In this document: positions 10,871 to 21,206 of the stretch, piece by piece
Layout of the letters: the number at the start of each line of letters is the position of its first letter
How positions within the stretch are numbered: the first letter of the stretch is position 1
Origin: Adenophora triphylla var. japonica
Lineage: Eukaryota > Streptophyta > Magnoliopsida > Asterales > Campanulaceae
Length of the DNA stretch: 64,000 nucleotides
Direction of reading: 5' to 3'
NCBI GenBank assembly: GCA_022495995.1
Contig: JAFEMH010000340.1
Span: forward strand, 614,501 to 678,500
The notes under the pieces: model-generated
Told to the model about the DNA's origin: nothing
What the model saw: the letters and a program-made list of their open reading frames with translations, nothing else
The model's database searches: none
Translations under genes and position numbers: made by a program

Positions 10871-11671
10871 GTATACACATCCTGGCACACATTCGAGTGC
10901 ACAGCAACATGTGCACCATAACATGAAAGATGAAACCAAATGGGTTGTAAAACCAAATGGGTTTATGCCAAAGACTAAGTCAGGATGTTGATGGTCAAAT
11001 GGTGGACTAAATTATGTACAAAAGCATGATAGGGAGCTTGTTGTATCTTACAACAAGTAGACTTGATATAATGTATAGTATATGTCTTTGTGCTAGGTAT
11101 CAAGCAAAACTTAAGGTTTCCCATCTCAAAGCCTTGAAAATGATCATTAGATATATTAGTGGGACTACCAACCTAGGGTTACACTATTCTAAAGAGACAA
11201 ATACTAACTTGGTAGGTTACAGTGACTCTGATTTGGCAGGTAATAGTGATAATAGAAAGAGCACCACAAATGGTTGCTTCTATCTAGGAAACAATCTTGT
11301 TTCTTGGTACAGTAGAAAACAAAACTATGTATCCCTCTCCACACATGAGCCTGAATATATTGCCTTTAAAAGTTGTTGCACATAGTTACTTTGGATGAAT
11401 CAAATGCTTAAAGATTCTGGATTAAGTAGCAAAAATATCACTGCCTTCTGTGATAACAAAAGTTCCTTAGACATATCAAAGAGCCTTGTGCAACACTCTA
11501 GAACCAAACACATTGATATTAGACACCATTTCATAAGGGATCTTGTAGAACAAAAAACTTTCATCTGGAATTTGTTGGTACTGAAAATCATTTGGCAGAT
11601 ATATTTATAAAGACATTAGATCATGTGAGATTTTTCTCTCTGAGGAAGTCTCTTGGCTTGTGTGATATTTG
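10871..11671 (+). pseudogene. Remnant of pol: RNase H end of the SIRE-like Copia element
   Basis: From about 11014 the frame gives MYKSMIGSLLYLTTSRLDIM, then a Copia RNase H with GYSDSDLAGN (catalytic Asp), WYSRKQNYVSLSTHEPEYIA (conserved Glu) and CDNKSS, then HIDIRHHFIRD. A stop is at 11383 and a frameshift near 11580. The terminal block reads SLRKSLGLCDI with stop at 11671. Everything between the gag tail and this point (protease, integrase, most of reverse transcriptase, about 3 kb in a full element) is missing. The junction lies within about 10870-11010. Confidence 0.85.
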
Positions 11672-12672
11672 AGAATGTGAGCACAAATGTGCACAAATCC
11701 ATTGGCACATCTGTATACTAACTAACTAATTTTTTATAAAAATCCAAAAATATCATGCATTGGAATGGAAAATCTCAGTGTGGTCACTTGTTTGTTGGCA
11801 TACTTGACATGACAATTACTTAAATTTGGGTATTTCTTGTTCATGTTGTCTTTTGATAACTTGATATAATATTTCTAGATATCTCACAGTGGATGCCTTA
11901 TTAGCAAAGAGAAACAACTGCTTCACCCATCTGCATGAAGCCAATCTAGTGTGATCAAGTGATTCTCAAAATAATAGTTGGAAATTAATCTTGAAAATAT
12001 CATTGGACAAATGACTATCTTTGGGTTATAGAAAAGTGAAAGCTACTCCAATTTTATGTTTAATCCACAATAAAAAATGGGTGGATGCATTATAGAGGCT
12101 GTACAGATTGGATTATTGCTCATTGACTTTATGTATTCAGATGTATCCTCAAATGTGACTTACATCCTTTGCCAAATCTAAACTGAGATTGTTCCCATCA
12201 CCTGTATGTTGCATCATGTTAGACATATACGTCTTAGGTCATATAGGGTGCCTTGTAAATATATTTTCTTGTTTATTTTCATCACTAACCTATTCTTTGA
12301 TTTAACATGTTTTTGATTTACAATATCCTTCATCAAAAGGTAGGTTAATACCTAGATCTTCATGTAGAATGGCTGGACAACTGTCAAATGGAAAATAAGG
12401 AAGAGATATATCTAACGGATCATGTGTTATATTGAAGGTAGATAGAGTTTTTATTAAAATTTAATCCCTCAAATTTTGGTGTTTATCCGTGCGAATTCTA
12501 AGGGGCTGGGGGTGATATTGCTCAAATCACCTATCACGCCGCCCAACCTAGGGTTTCTATTAATGTGAGAGTCCTTAATTGAAAAGGAATGGGAGAGCTA
12601 TAAATGTGAGTTACATTTGTCACTTCATCTTTTAAATCTCTCCTTTATTTCTCTCTCTTACTCTATTCTATC
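11672..12672 (+). other. SIRE-like pol-to-ORF3 spacer
   Basis: No coding region. The last part has the look of a promoter/leader: GGAGAGCTATAAATG at about 12590-12604, then a CT-rich stretch to 12672 where the Mutator-like element is inserted. A purine block 'aaggggctgggggtga' lies at 12500-12515. This is where SIRE-type elements separate pol from the downstream ORF. Confidence 0.5.
12596..12604 (+). promoter_or_regulatory. Possible TATA box upstream of the extra 3' ORF
   Basis: CTATAAATG lies in a GC-poor background and is followed by about 70 bp of CT-rich leader. Without the Mutator-like insertion it would be about 115 bp upstream of the ATG of the 3' ORF (18500). Function is inferred only. 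Confidence 0.35.
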
Positions 12673-12890
12673 GAGAAAAGTACCATTTTCGTCCCTAAAT
12701 TACTTTAAGTTTTACCTTTTCATCCATAAACATTTTTTTTTACCTTTTCATTCTTGACTTATCGTTTTAACGATGATGTAGTCCCTCCAGATGACGGGCG
12801 TTTAATAATTCGTTAAATTTGCTGATGTGGCACTGTGAATCACAGCATTTGCTTAGTTGGCAGGTACAATGCTCATTTGAAAATATTAAA
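12673..12890 (+). repeat. Left TIR of the Mutator-like element
   Basis: Pairs with 18245-18461 on the opposite strand. Shared words include ttttaccttttca, gatgatgtagtccctccag and aatttgctga.gtggcac. Confidence 0.85.
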
Positions 12891-13250
12891 GGGTATATGT
12901 GTGAAATTTTAAACTTCAGATCCCTAATATTATCTATTGATTCTTAATGGTGTACATTGGTAAATTTAAAAATAAAACCCCCCACAACCTCTTAATCCAC
13001 ACCCTTTCATCTCCACCCATCCCTTCCCTTTCTCTCTCCACCACAGCCCTCCATCCACTCCAGACACCCCTTTCCCACCCATTAAAACCCATTTTCATCA
13101 CCTGGAAAAAAACCTCACATTAAACCCTTCTTCGTCCCCTCCATTTTGTCATCAAAATCTACTCCCGCCAGCAAGTTCAAGTTGATTCGACGGTTCCCCC
13201 CCTCTCTCTCTCCTTAGATCTGAGATTTCAAAATCAAATCGTTCAGATTT

Positions 13251-13280
13251 GACGGCCAAAGATCCTGTTCTGTCCTTTAT
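13251..13280 (+). repeat. 29-bp direct repeat, copy 1 (copy 2 at 17367-17395)
   Basis: GACGGCCAAAGAT(C/T)CTGTTCTGTCCTTTA occurs here and again at 17367-17395 with one mismatch. The two copies bracket the minus-strand Copia remnant and the zinc-finger fragment. Both are preceded by CT-rich sequence. Origin unknown: duplicated captured DNA or trace of a rearrangement. Confidence 0.8.
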
Positions 13281-13412
13281 TTCTCTTGTCTCAAAGCCTG
13301 GCCCCGGTGGGGAAACACCTGTGACAGATGGAGCACTCGTGTGTCCTGCCACCGTTGTTGGTGGCGACGGTCGTCGTAGTATTAGTATAAGAGGTGGATT
13401 GTTCCTCCCCTT

Positions 13413-16400
13413 CGGCAACGGCGTGCCAGAGGATGAAGCTGGATGGCCCATTGGAACCTTTATATACACATCTTCACTTAAATCCCTATGTAGAAAAGCG
13501 TTGTGAACGTCCATTTGATGGAGCTCCCACCCTCGAACTGCAGCAATAGAGAGAAAGACTCGTACTGTAACTATCTTAATTGTGGATGCAAAAGTCTCCT
13601 TGAAGTCCACCCCTTCGACCTGACGGTTTCCCAAGATCCCCAAACGGGCCTTGTATCGTTCAACTGACCCATCTGCGTTGTACTTAATCTTGTAAACCCA
13701 TTTATTGCCAATCACTTTTTTGTCGACAGGAGCGTCTACCAATTCCCATGTACCATTCTGATCAAGAGCATCAATCTCTTTATCCATAGCCTCACACCAT
13801 TTAGGAGATTTGACCGCTTCACCAAAATGCTTCGGCTCAACACCTGAGTCAATGGCATCCAGAAAACAACGATGTGCCAAAGAAAATTTAGTGCAGTTAA
13901 CAAAATGTGACAAAGGATAACGAGTACCTGAAGATTTTTGTTGGGAAGGTGAACGTGATGGGGGCTGACTTTAGCATTTAACACATATTCTGTCGATGAA
14001 TACTTTGTGAAAGGCACCCTAACGCGCTGTCCTCGACCCAAAATCTAATCATCTACAGGCTGGTTAACATTTTCAATAACCTGAACAACTGGTTGTGCAG
14101 CCACTTGTGTGGTCAGTTGTTCAGAGACAACGTTAGTCATATCATTGATAGCCAGTTGTTCATCCTGTTGTTCAGCTACTTGTTCGATCAACTGTTCGGG
14201 CAACTGTCTAGTCACCCTTGTAGTGACACCAATATTGTCTTCCTCACAAGTGTCCATATCAAACGGTGGACATAGGAATATATCCGAATCCGTGTATGCT
14301 TCATCTGACGTAGTTCTCATGCTAGCAAAAGGAAACTCCTTCTCAACAAAAACAATATCTCTAGAGACAAGTGTCTTATGTTATTCGAGATCATATACAA
14401 CCATCCCTTTTTCCCATAGGGATATCCTAAAAAAACACATTTTCTACTACGACTGACAAACTTATCATTGTCCCTCCTAGAATAGTGCACGTAACACAAA
14501 GACCCAAAAACTTTGATATTTTGGTAGGAAGGTGGTTTCCCAAAAATGATTTTATAGGGAGTTTTCCCATGTAATAATTTCGAGGGTGTTCGATTGATTA
14601 AATAACCGGCAGCCAAAACACACTCTCCCCAAAACTTTACAGGCAATTTGGCTTGAAACATCAAGGCACGAGACACATTTAAGAGATGACAATGTTTACT
14701 CTCAACCCTCCCATATTGTTGTGACGTGCGAATACAAGCAGTGTGATGTTCAATACCATGTTCAAGAAAATATTTTGTTAAACACATAAACTCCTAGCCA
14801 TTAACACTCCTAAGCTTCTTAACCTGCTTATGAAACTGTCTTTCAACCATGGCAAAGAAGTTTTTCAAAATTTGAGAAACATCACTCTTGTGATAAATTA
14901 AATAAACCCATACTGCCTGAGAGCAATCATCCACAATGGTCAAAAAATAATTTGCACCGCTCATAGCAGGCTTATGATAGTCACCCCATATGTCACAATG
15001 AATTAAATCAAAAATCTCAATAGAGTTAATATCACTTGATAAAAACTTATCTCTACTATGTTTGGCTTGACAACAAACCCCACACACATCCTTATTAATG
15101 CTACTACGAATAATAAACGGCAATAAATCAACTACTTTACTTGATGGATGTCCAAGACGTTGATGCCACAATTGGTAGCTTCTGGATTCCTTGACACTGC
15201 AAACTTGTGACGATCTTCTCAGATAGTACAGCCCCTCATTCAGTTCACCCGCACCAATCAGCATCTTCGAGGCCCGATCCTGTATCACACATTGTTTGTC
15301 AGAAAAATGCACTAAAGTATTCGAATCATTAAGCAGCTGAGATACAAATAATAAATTTCAATTAAAAGTCGGAGCATAAAGAACATTTTTCAAGATTAAT
15401 TCTTTTCCAATGTCAACATCACCTTCTTTCGTGGCCACGACATATTTTCCATTAGGCATACCTATATGGTTAGCCTCAATATCATGAACACGTTTTAGCA
15501 GAGAGATATTCCCTGTCATGTGTCGATTGGCCCCACTATCGACAAGCCAGGGGTCATTATTTATCTTACCATTCAGATGGTCAGTTGTGGAGTCAGTTGT
15601 GTTACTAGTTGACTGCACTTGTGTCTGCACATAATTCTGGAAGTGACTCCACTGCTCCTTTGTAAATCCCAAGGCACGAGCCTGATCTGCATCATCGAAC
15701 TATGCTGTGTTAGCCTTCGTGCTGAACCTTCTTTGATCCTTTCCCGTCGAAGACGATTGTCCTCCAATTCTTCCTTTGGAGTTCTTCAAACGCTGCTCTT
15801 CCCACCATTCTGGGTAGCCTACTAGCTTATAGCATGATTCCACAACGTGTCCCTTCTTTTTACAGTAGAACAAATGATATTTTTCCCATCTTTTCTTTCC
15901 CCCCTGAGCATTATGTGCCGACAGTTGTGTGGCCAGTTCTGTGACCAGTTGTTCCTCCAACTGTCTGAACAGCAAAGCTAACAGGTGTAGGATAATCAAT
16001 ACGCCTATTGCTCTGCACTCTTTCTTCCCTTACAACCATGGAATATGCTTTATTAACATTAGGAAGTAGTTCTGTGTTCAAGATGGAAGACTTCACGTTT
16101 TCAAATTTCCGTGCTTCTAGTCCCATCACAAACTGATGTACTCGTTCATCCTCATGTCGTTTGGTCAGCGTGGCTCCGAGATTGAATCTGCATATACTAC
16201 ACGAACAGACAGGCAATGTCTCAAAATTATTGAGATCATCCCACAGCTTCTTGATCCGTCCATAATACACAGCCACACTTTCGTCCTTCTCTTGCCTGCA
16301 ATTGGCTATATCCGCCTTGATTTGTTGAGTCCGTGGTCCATTCCCCACATAAAATCTCTCCCTCAAATCATCCCACAAAGTCTTTGCCTCCTACGTGTAT

Positions 16401-16710
16401 GTCACGGTGGATCTCAATGATGGTTCAATGGTATTGAAGATCCATGAAACCACCATTGAGTTGATTGTCATCCATTGGTCGATCTCTTCCTCCTTTGTTG
16501 ACATCTCGATCGTCCCGTCAATGAATCCATGTTTCATCTTGGCCCGTAATGATCCCCTGAAAAAACGAGCCCATTCTTCATAATTATCACCCTTGAGTTG
16601 AACGTGAGTGATAATTAGGCTCGGGTTGTCACTTGTCGACAGAAAGTAGGGTGAGCGCCTCTCATCATTGACCTTCTTCTCACCACTAACATTCGTTTAT
16701 GTCATGGTTG
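13413..16710 (-). pseudogene. Minus-strand Copia gag-pol remnant inside the Mutator-like element
   Basis: Reads right to left. Gag (16705-15700) has a DUF4219-like start (LKGDNYEEWARFF), then a core with KLWDDLNNFETLP and the C-x2-C...H...C knuckle (FYCKKKGHVVESCYKL). Protease: PWLVDSGANRHMTG at about 15550-15510. GAG-preintegrase: YQLWHQRLGHPSSKV at about 15180. Integrase: HCDIWGDYH, IVDDCSQAVWVYL and the block with Glu, RVESKHCHLLNVSRAL. Gln/Val-rich repeats (about 14240-14060) lie before reverse transcriptase, which starts NGTWELVDAP and has the first catalytic Asp (LHQMDVHNAFLH, about 13500). The sequence stops matching near 13440, before YVDD, so the rest of pol and the 3' LTR are missing. 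Stops interrupt it at about 16395, 15355 and 14790. Confidence 0.88.
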
Positions 16711-16716
16711 GATCAA

Positions 16717-16731
16717 CCAGGCTCTGATACA
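16717..16731 (-). other. Primer-binding site of the minus-strand Copia remnant
   Basis: On the minus strand this reads TGTATCAGAGCCTGG, a Met-tRNA-type site, four bases inside the LTR end at 16736. It fixes the orientation of the remnant. Confidence 0.88.
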
Positions 16732-16735
16732 AAGT

Positions 16736-16992
16736 TGAAACTGAGAGTTATGCGGAGGAATAAATTGGACAAATTATTTTCCTTGTTTGTATTCACACGC
16801 CATTTACACTTATATATACAATGAGAGTTCTTGGTCATCAAGAAATCTATCCCTAATAATTCTCTATCTCTATCATATATTCCTAGTAATTCTCTATCAA
16901 TCTTTATCATATAATCCCCTACCTTATTTACATACACTAAGAAAGGAAATAAATTAAGGAAGAGATATTGACAATCCGTCAATTTCTTAACA
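16736..16992 (-). repeat. 5' LTR of the minus-strand Copia remnant
   Basis: On the minus strand it runs TGTTAAGAAATTGACGG ... CAGTTTCA, about 257 bp, with a 'tatatataag' TATA-like stretch in the middle (about 16812). No second copy was found near 13.4 kb because that end of the element is missing. It abuts the captured zinc-finger fragment at 16993. Confidence 0.78.
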
Positions 16993-17263
16993 CCTTGGGT
17001 CCCCCAAGTGCTTGGTAGGATCCAAAAGCCCTATTACAGACACTGCACTTGTAATTAGCAGCCTTGCAATCGAAAGAAGTCGTCGACGGGAGTGTCAGGG
17101 CAGGCAGAGGCGTAATCAAGTTAATTTTGCGTTGAGCAGCAGCGTCGGCGCCGCCGCCGCGAGCGAGGAACATAAGGCAAAGAGCGAGGTACTCTTCTTC
17201 AGTGGGCTGTACGTGATCCATAGGAGGTCGTTTGGAGCGCTTACCCTTAGCCCAAGGCTCCAA
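16993..17263 (-). pseudogene. Captured fragment of a C2H2 zinc-finger (ZAT/STZ-like) gene
   Basis: On the minus strand ATG at 17263 opens MEPWAKGKRSKRP, continues with DHVQPTEEEYLALCLMFLARGG, and reaches the zinc finger YKCSVCNRAFGSYQALGGPK. The basic KRSKRP box, the EEEYLALCL motif and the plant-specific QALGG finger are features of C1-2i zinc-finger repressors such as ZAT10/STZ. Two changes stand out. The first zinc-ligand His of the finger (normally QALGGH) is Pro here. The frame ends a few codons later where the Copia LTR is inserted, so the second finger and the EAR motif are missing. It is a host-gene piece carried by the Mutator-like element and is not a working transcription factor. 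Confidence 0.85.
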
Positions 17264-17397
17264 TACCCAGACCCAGTTCAGTTATCTCCAGTCTCTCTCT
17301 CATCATTATTTCTCTCTCTCTCTCTCTCCCACTAGTTTTCCAACTATTTCTCTATGTGGACGATCGGACGGCCAAAGATTCTGTTCTGTCCTTTAAT

Positions 17398-18139
17398 CGT
17401 ATGATAGTAGTGGTATTAGGGATGGTGACGGTGGTGTGTTGATTTAGTGTTGATAGTGGTGGTTGCGATGTTGGTGTAATGGTGGCTGTGGTGGTGGTTG
17501 TGCGGCGATAGTAATGGTGGTTTTCTAAATGTTTTGAAGGAAGGAAAGGACATTAGATTTTTTTTAAATGAATTAAAATTTATGGATAAAGAAATGAATT
17601 AAAAAAGATTATAATTTGTTTATTAACTCTATAATATTTAAGATGATAGTATACAATAAATTAGTGAGAGATAAATAAATTACAAAATACGATGATAGTA
17701 TACAATAAATTAGTGAAAGATAAATAAATTACAAAATAAAATTAAAATATTAAGCTTATTATCTATTCATCAAAATTTTGACAAATAAATAATTTGATTA
17801 GTGAGAGTGTTGTAAAAAAAATTGGGGTTGTTTTAAGGTGGTGCTGGCGATATGGTGGCACTCGTGGTGTACATATTTACATGGTTGGTGAGAAAAAGTA
17901 TTTATAATTAATTTAAGTAATTTACTCAAAATTTACACAATCTTTCCCTTATTAAATAATTTAAGTAGTTATATTTATTAAAAAAACATTTTTATAATAT
18001 TCTGCAATAATTGTTATAAATTTTAATGAAAAGCAAATGCTAAAATATTTTTAAGTGTAATTTTAAAATGCTTACTTTTTAGAGCATCTTAATTAATTTA
18101 TTTTAGGGTTAGCAATTTGTTATTTTAAATTTATTATTT
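17398..18139. other. Mutator-like element interior, non-coding
   Basis: Bases 17400-17530 are rich in GGTGG/GTTG trinucleotide-like repeats. A 49-bp unit beginning 'gatgatagtatacaataaat' is duplicated in tandem at about 17642 and 17691. The remainder is AT-rich with no gene. Confidence 0.7.
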
Positions 18140-18244
18140 TACCCCTTTACAATCATTAGAATAATATTTAGGTTCTAAAGTTTAATATTTCACGCTTTGA
18201 CCCCTTAGTTTATATATTATGCACTTTTACCCTTCAATTGTCCA

Positions 18245-18461
18245 AGTCAGCAATCATTCCCACAAATAATACTGCTAACTAAGCAAATGCTATGATTCAC
18301 CGTGCCACGTCAGCAAATTTAACGGATTATTAAACGCCTGTTAACTGGAGGGACTACATCATCCTTAAAACGATAGGTCAAGGATGAAAAGGTAAAAAAA
18401 ATATTTATGGACGAAAAGGTAAAACTTAAAGTACTTTAGGGACGAAAATAGTACTTTTCTC
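18245..18461 (-). repeat. Right TIR of the Mutator-like element
   Basis: Inverse of 12673-12890 with scattered substitutions and small gaps. Weaker similarity continues inward to about 18140. Confidence 0.85.
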
Positions 18462-18499
18462 CTTTGTTCCTTTCTCTCCCTGATCACTTTTGCAGAGCA

Positions 18500-20560
18500 A
18501 TGAATCCTTCAAGTCCTTCACCTCATCTAGAAATCTTTGATGTGCAACCAATTTCAATGGTTAGGCCTGAGGAAATTGTGGCATAATCAGAGCCATAAAC
18601 AACAATCGTTGCCCCTATTCTTGTTCCGAAGGAACCCACTCCGGTTGAAGCTCCATACATAGAGACACCTACTCTAACTTATGACATATCCTTAGAGCCC
18701 CATCTTGCTCCTCCACCCCCACCTCCTCCTCTATCATCTCTGACTCCCACACCAGTCACCACTAACCCTCTGGTCACCCCTGTGCCCACGGTGACCTCTC
18801 CCATATCCAAAAAAGAGGAAGGTACTTCCTTCTGTCTCTAAAGGAAATGCTCCCAAAAGGAAACCTTCACCCGTAAACCTCTTAGAAGGTCCCATCGATC
18901 AAGGAAGCTATCTGAGGCCCAACTGGTCAAATAACAGAAATTGCCCGGGGAAAAGCCTTCAAATGACATCCAATTGGGTGATGAGGAAGAAGAAGAGGAG
19001 GATGAAGCCCCATTCAGACATGTTCGTAGGTCAAGGGCTGGAAAAGAAAAGGATGCCTCACAAGCTCAACCTGAAGAAGAACCCCTTGCTAATCTCCTAT
19101 TAGCTTTGAAAGGGAAGAAGATGGCTTTTGAACCCAAAAAAACTCAAGAAGTGAATCCCATGGAAGACGGAGAGGATTCAAGTGAGGATAATGATGACAA
19201 TGCAGAGGATGAGAACTTCAAGCTTGGGTCTGATAAACTTGAGCAAGAAAAGGAAGACTAAGAGGATGATCAAGCAGTTGAAACTGTTGTGGAAGATGAG
19301 ATTGATGAACCAATAGCACAACCTTCTCCTCCAAGGTTTGTGGCTCCAAATGTACACACATTCGCACGCACATCCACCAGGCTGTCCTCCACAAAGGGTA
19401 AAATAGTTTCTCCTCCTTCCTCCTTTACTGATGTGACCCCCATGACTCCTAAATTTCTCTCTGAGGATGCCTTTGAGAGGTTTTAACAAATTGTGAACAA
19501 TGAACTTGTTAGGGAGATGAAAAGGGATAGGGAAACCTTTGCTAGACTTATGTTGGTCCAATTTTTTGAGGATAGGGGTCTTCTACTCACTGTTGATCAC
19601 CCAAAGCCCTTTTACCCTAAGATAGTCCATGAGTTTTATACAAATTTGACCAAGGGCTTATCCAATCATGCATCCCCCATGTTCCAAATAGTTTATGTTA
19701 GAGACAGGTTTGTATCCTACTCCCCTTCTGTTATTAAAACCTTTATAGGGCTAGAAGAGGTCATTAATGAGGAGTGTGAGGTGTCTGAGAATGAGATTGT
19801 CACCATAATAACCCATGGGAAATTAACTACCTGGACTACCAAGCCAAAAGATCTAGGTAGTGGTTCTCTCACCTCCTTCTACTGTTTCCTCCACCTCCTA
19901 ATCATAACAAACCTTTCTCCCTTAAATAACAAAACTTTTGTCGCTAGGGTGCATGCTGAGTTGTTGTACAAGATAGGTTCCATAAAGCCATTAATTTTGG
20001 GGCTTTCATTTTAAGAATATTTGTGGGTACTGTGATTCACTCTACAAGAAATGGTCTTTTCCCTATTCTTCTCTGATATCCCAGATCCTAGTTGCACAAG
20101 GAGTCAAACCTGAAAATGGTGAGCCTAGGGTGATTTTGAACTGCTTAAGGAGACCAAGACCCTACTGGATAAGAAACAAAGGCATGTTAATTTGCCATTG
20201 AGGTATGAGACTGATCCTACTACTGCAGCTAAGGATGTGAGTCAAGATGTGACCACATATGGACATACATCTCGTGTTTCCATCACTACTCAAGCTAGAT
20301 GCATTGATACTGAGATTCTGGCTTCTGAAGCTCACAGAAAGGCTCTCTAAGCACAACCAATTTCCTCCCAGTCCCACACTGAAAATTTGAGGAAACTGAA
20401 GGTGAACCTCCAGAATTGGGTGACTACACTTTCTAGTCAAAAAAGGGGAGAGAAAGCTGAAAATGAAGGTGAAGAGCTGAAAACTCAGAGGGAGTTTGGT
20501 TACATCATTTTGATGTTAAAGAGTAATTTATTCCTTTTTTTCCTGCGAAATGATCAGCAT
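18500..20560 (+). pseudogene. Extra ORF downstream of pol in the SIRE-like element, with plant transposon-protein domain
   Basis: ATG at 18500, just after a splice-acceptor-like 'cacttttgcag'. The first part is Pro/Thr-rich (APPPPPPPPLSSLTPTP). An acidic/basic stretch follows (QLGDEEEEEEDEAPF, about 18955-19010, then a second acidic run near 19165-19300). A globular domain at 19490-20010 includes FEDRGLLLTVDHPKPFYPKI, VHEFYTNLTKGLSNHASP, VYVRDRFVSYSPSVI and VHAELLYKIGSI. This resembles the 'putative plant transposon protein' domain (PF20167 type) of plant retroelements. The C-terminal part (20020-20560) is weakly coiled-coil. Frame breaks occur near 18584, 18837, 19259, 19485 and 20012. SIRE-type elements carry an extra 'env-like' ORF in this position, but I see no clear membrane segment. 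Confidence 0.7.
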
Positions 20561-20749
20561 GTCCCTTAAAAGTTATTTATATGGCACATGACTTTAATTC
20601 CATCAAAAAATTAACAATTTGTTAGTTTTTATACCAATTTGCAACAAAATGTTAATAATAGGAATCGACTTGCAACTTTTTCAATGTTGGGAATCAAATT
20701 GCCAAACTGATACAAACATAGGTAACTGAATTGCAATTTGCCCTATAGG
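20560..20749. other. Possible small insertion next to the 3' LTR
   Basis: Not shared with the 5' LTR. Read in reverse it starts 'atagggcaaattgcaatt', a look common at the ends of some plant TIR elements, but I find no matching inverted end. Left unclassified. Confidence 0.3.
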
Positions 20750-21206
20750 ATTAGGATCGATACAATGAAGGAAGATATTAACTGGAAGACTTCTCAAGGC
20801 TGCCTATAAATAAAGATCATTCAGCAAAGAGAAGTCTCAAGCATTCTAGAATTCTTTGGAAGAGAAAACTCCTTATACCACTCGGATTCAAGATTGCTTT
20901 TTAGGTTGAGTGTGCAGTTGTGTCTTACATCTAAACACACATCTAAATTTCTTACAAGTCTTTTGTTCTTTCTTTTGTTAGAATAGGCTTTCCTTAAATA
21001 AGGAAGATTTTTCAGTGATTAGAAGTTGGTTAGGACTTGATTTACTATTTTTATCTTTGTTATTTCACTTGTTATTATTTGATTCTGTAAACCAGATCTT
21101 TAATAGTGAAATCATTTTTAGGCTTAAAGCCTTGTTTGCTGTAGCGTTTAAATCTCTTGTGTTATTCATTTATTTCGCTACATACTTTAGTTGTGTGAAC
21201 AATTAT
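20750..21206 (+). repeat. 3' LTR of the SIRE-like element, first part
   Basis: Aligns with 1045-1440, including 'gcctataaataaagatcatt' (TATA box at about 20812) and 'tttaatagtgaaatc'. It is interrupted at 21206 by the second Copia element and resumes at 28428. Confidence 0.82.

Larger units (their letters stand above)
12673..18461. mobile_element. Mutator-like element with long TIRs (Pack-MULE-like)
   Basis: Long inverted repeats: left from GAGAAAAGTACCATTTTCG (12673) and right ending in its inverse (18461). Alignment is good for about 215 bp and weaker to about 290 bp (for example 'gtagtccctccag' at 12780 and 'ctggagggactac' at 18344). Between the TIRs there is no transposase, but there is a fragment of a C2H2 zinc-finger gene and a minus-strand Copia remnant. 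Long TIRs plus captured gene sequence fit a Pack-MULE. I could not find the expected 9-bp target duplication: flanks are 'tattctatc' and 'ctttgttcc'. Superfamily assignment therefore rests on the TIRs. Confidence 0.7.

Noticed and set aside
13152..13410. C-terminal extension of the minus-strand Copia reverse transcriptase frame
   Set aside because: Sequence after about 13440 no longer matches reverse transcriptase; it is read-through into Mutator-like element DNA.
12673..18461. Reading the whole interval as a host gene region with a real zinc-finger gene
   Set aside because: Long inverted repeats frame it, the finger is truncated and mutated, and the flanks on both sides are one split retroelement.
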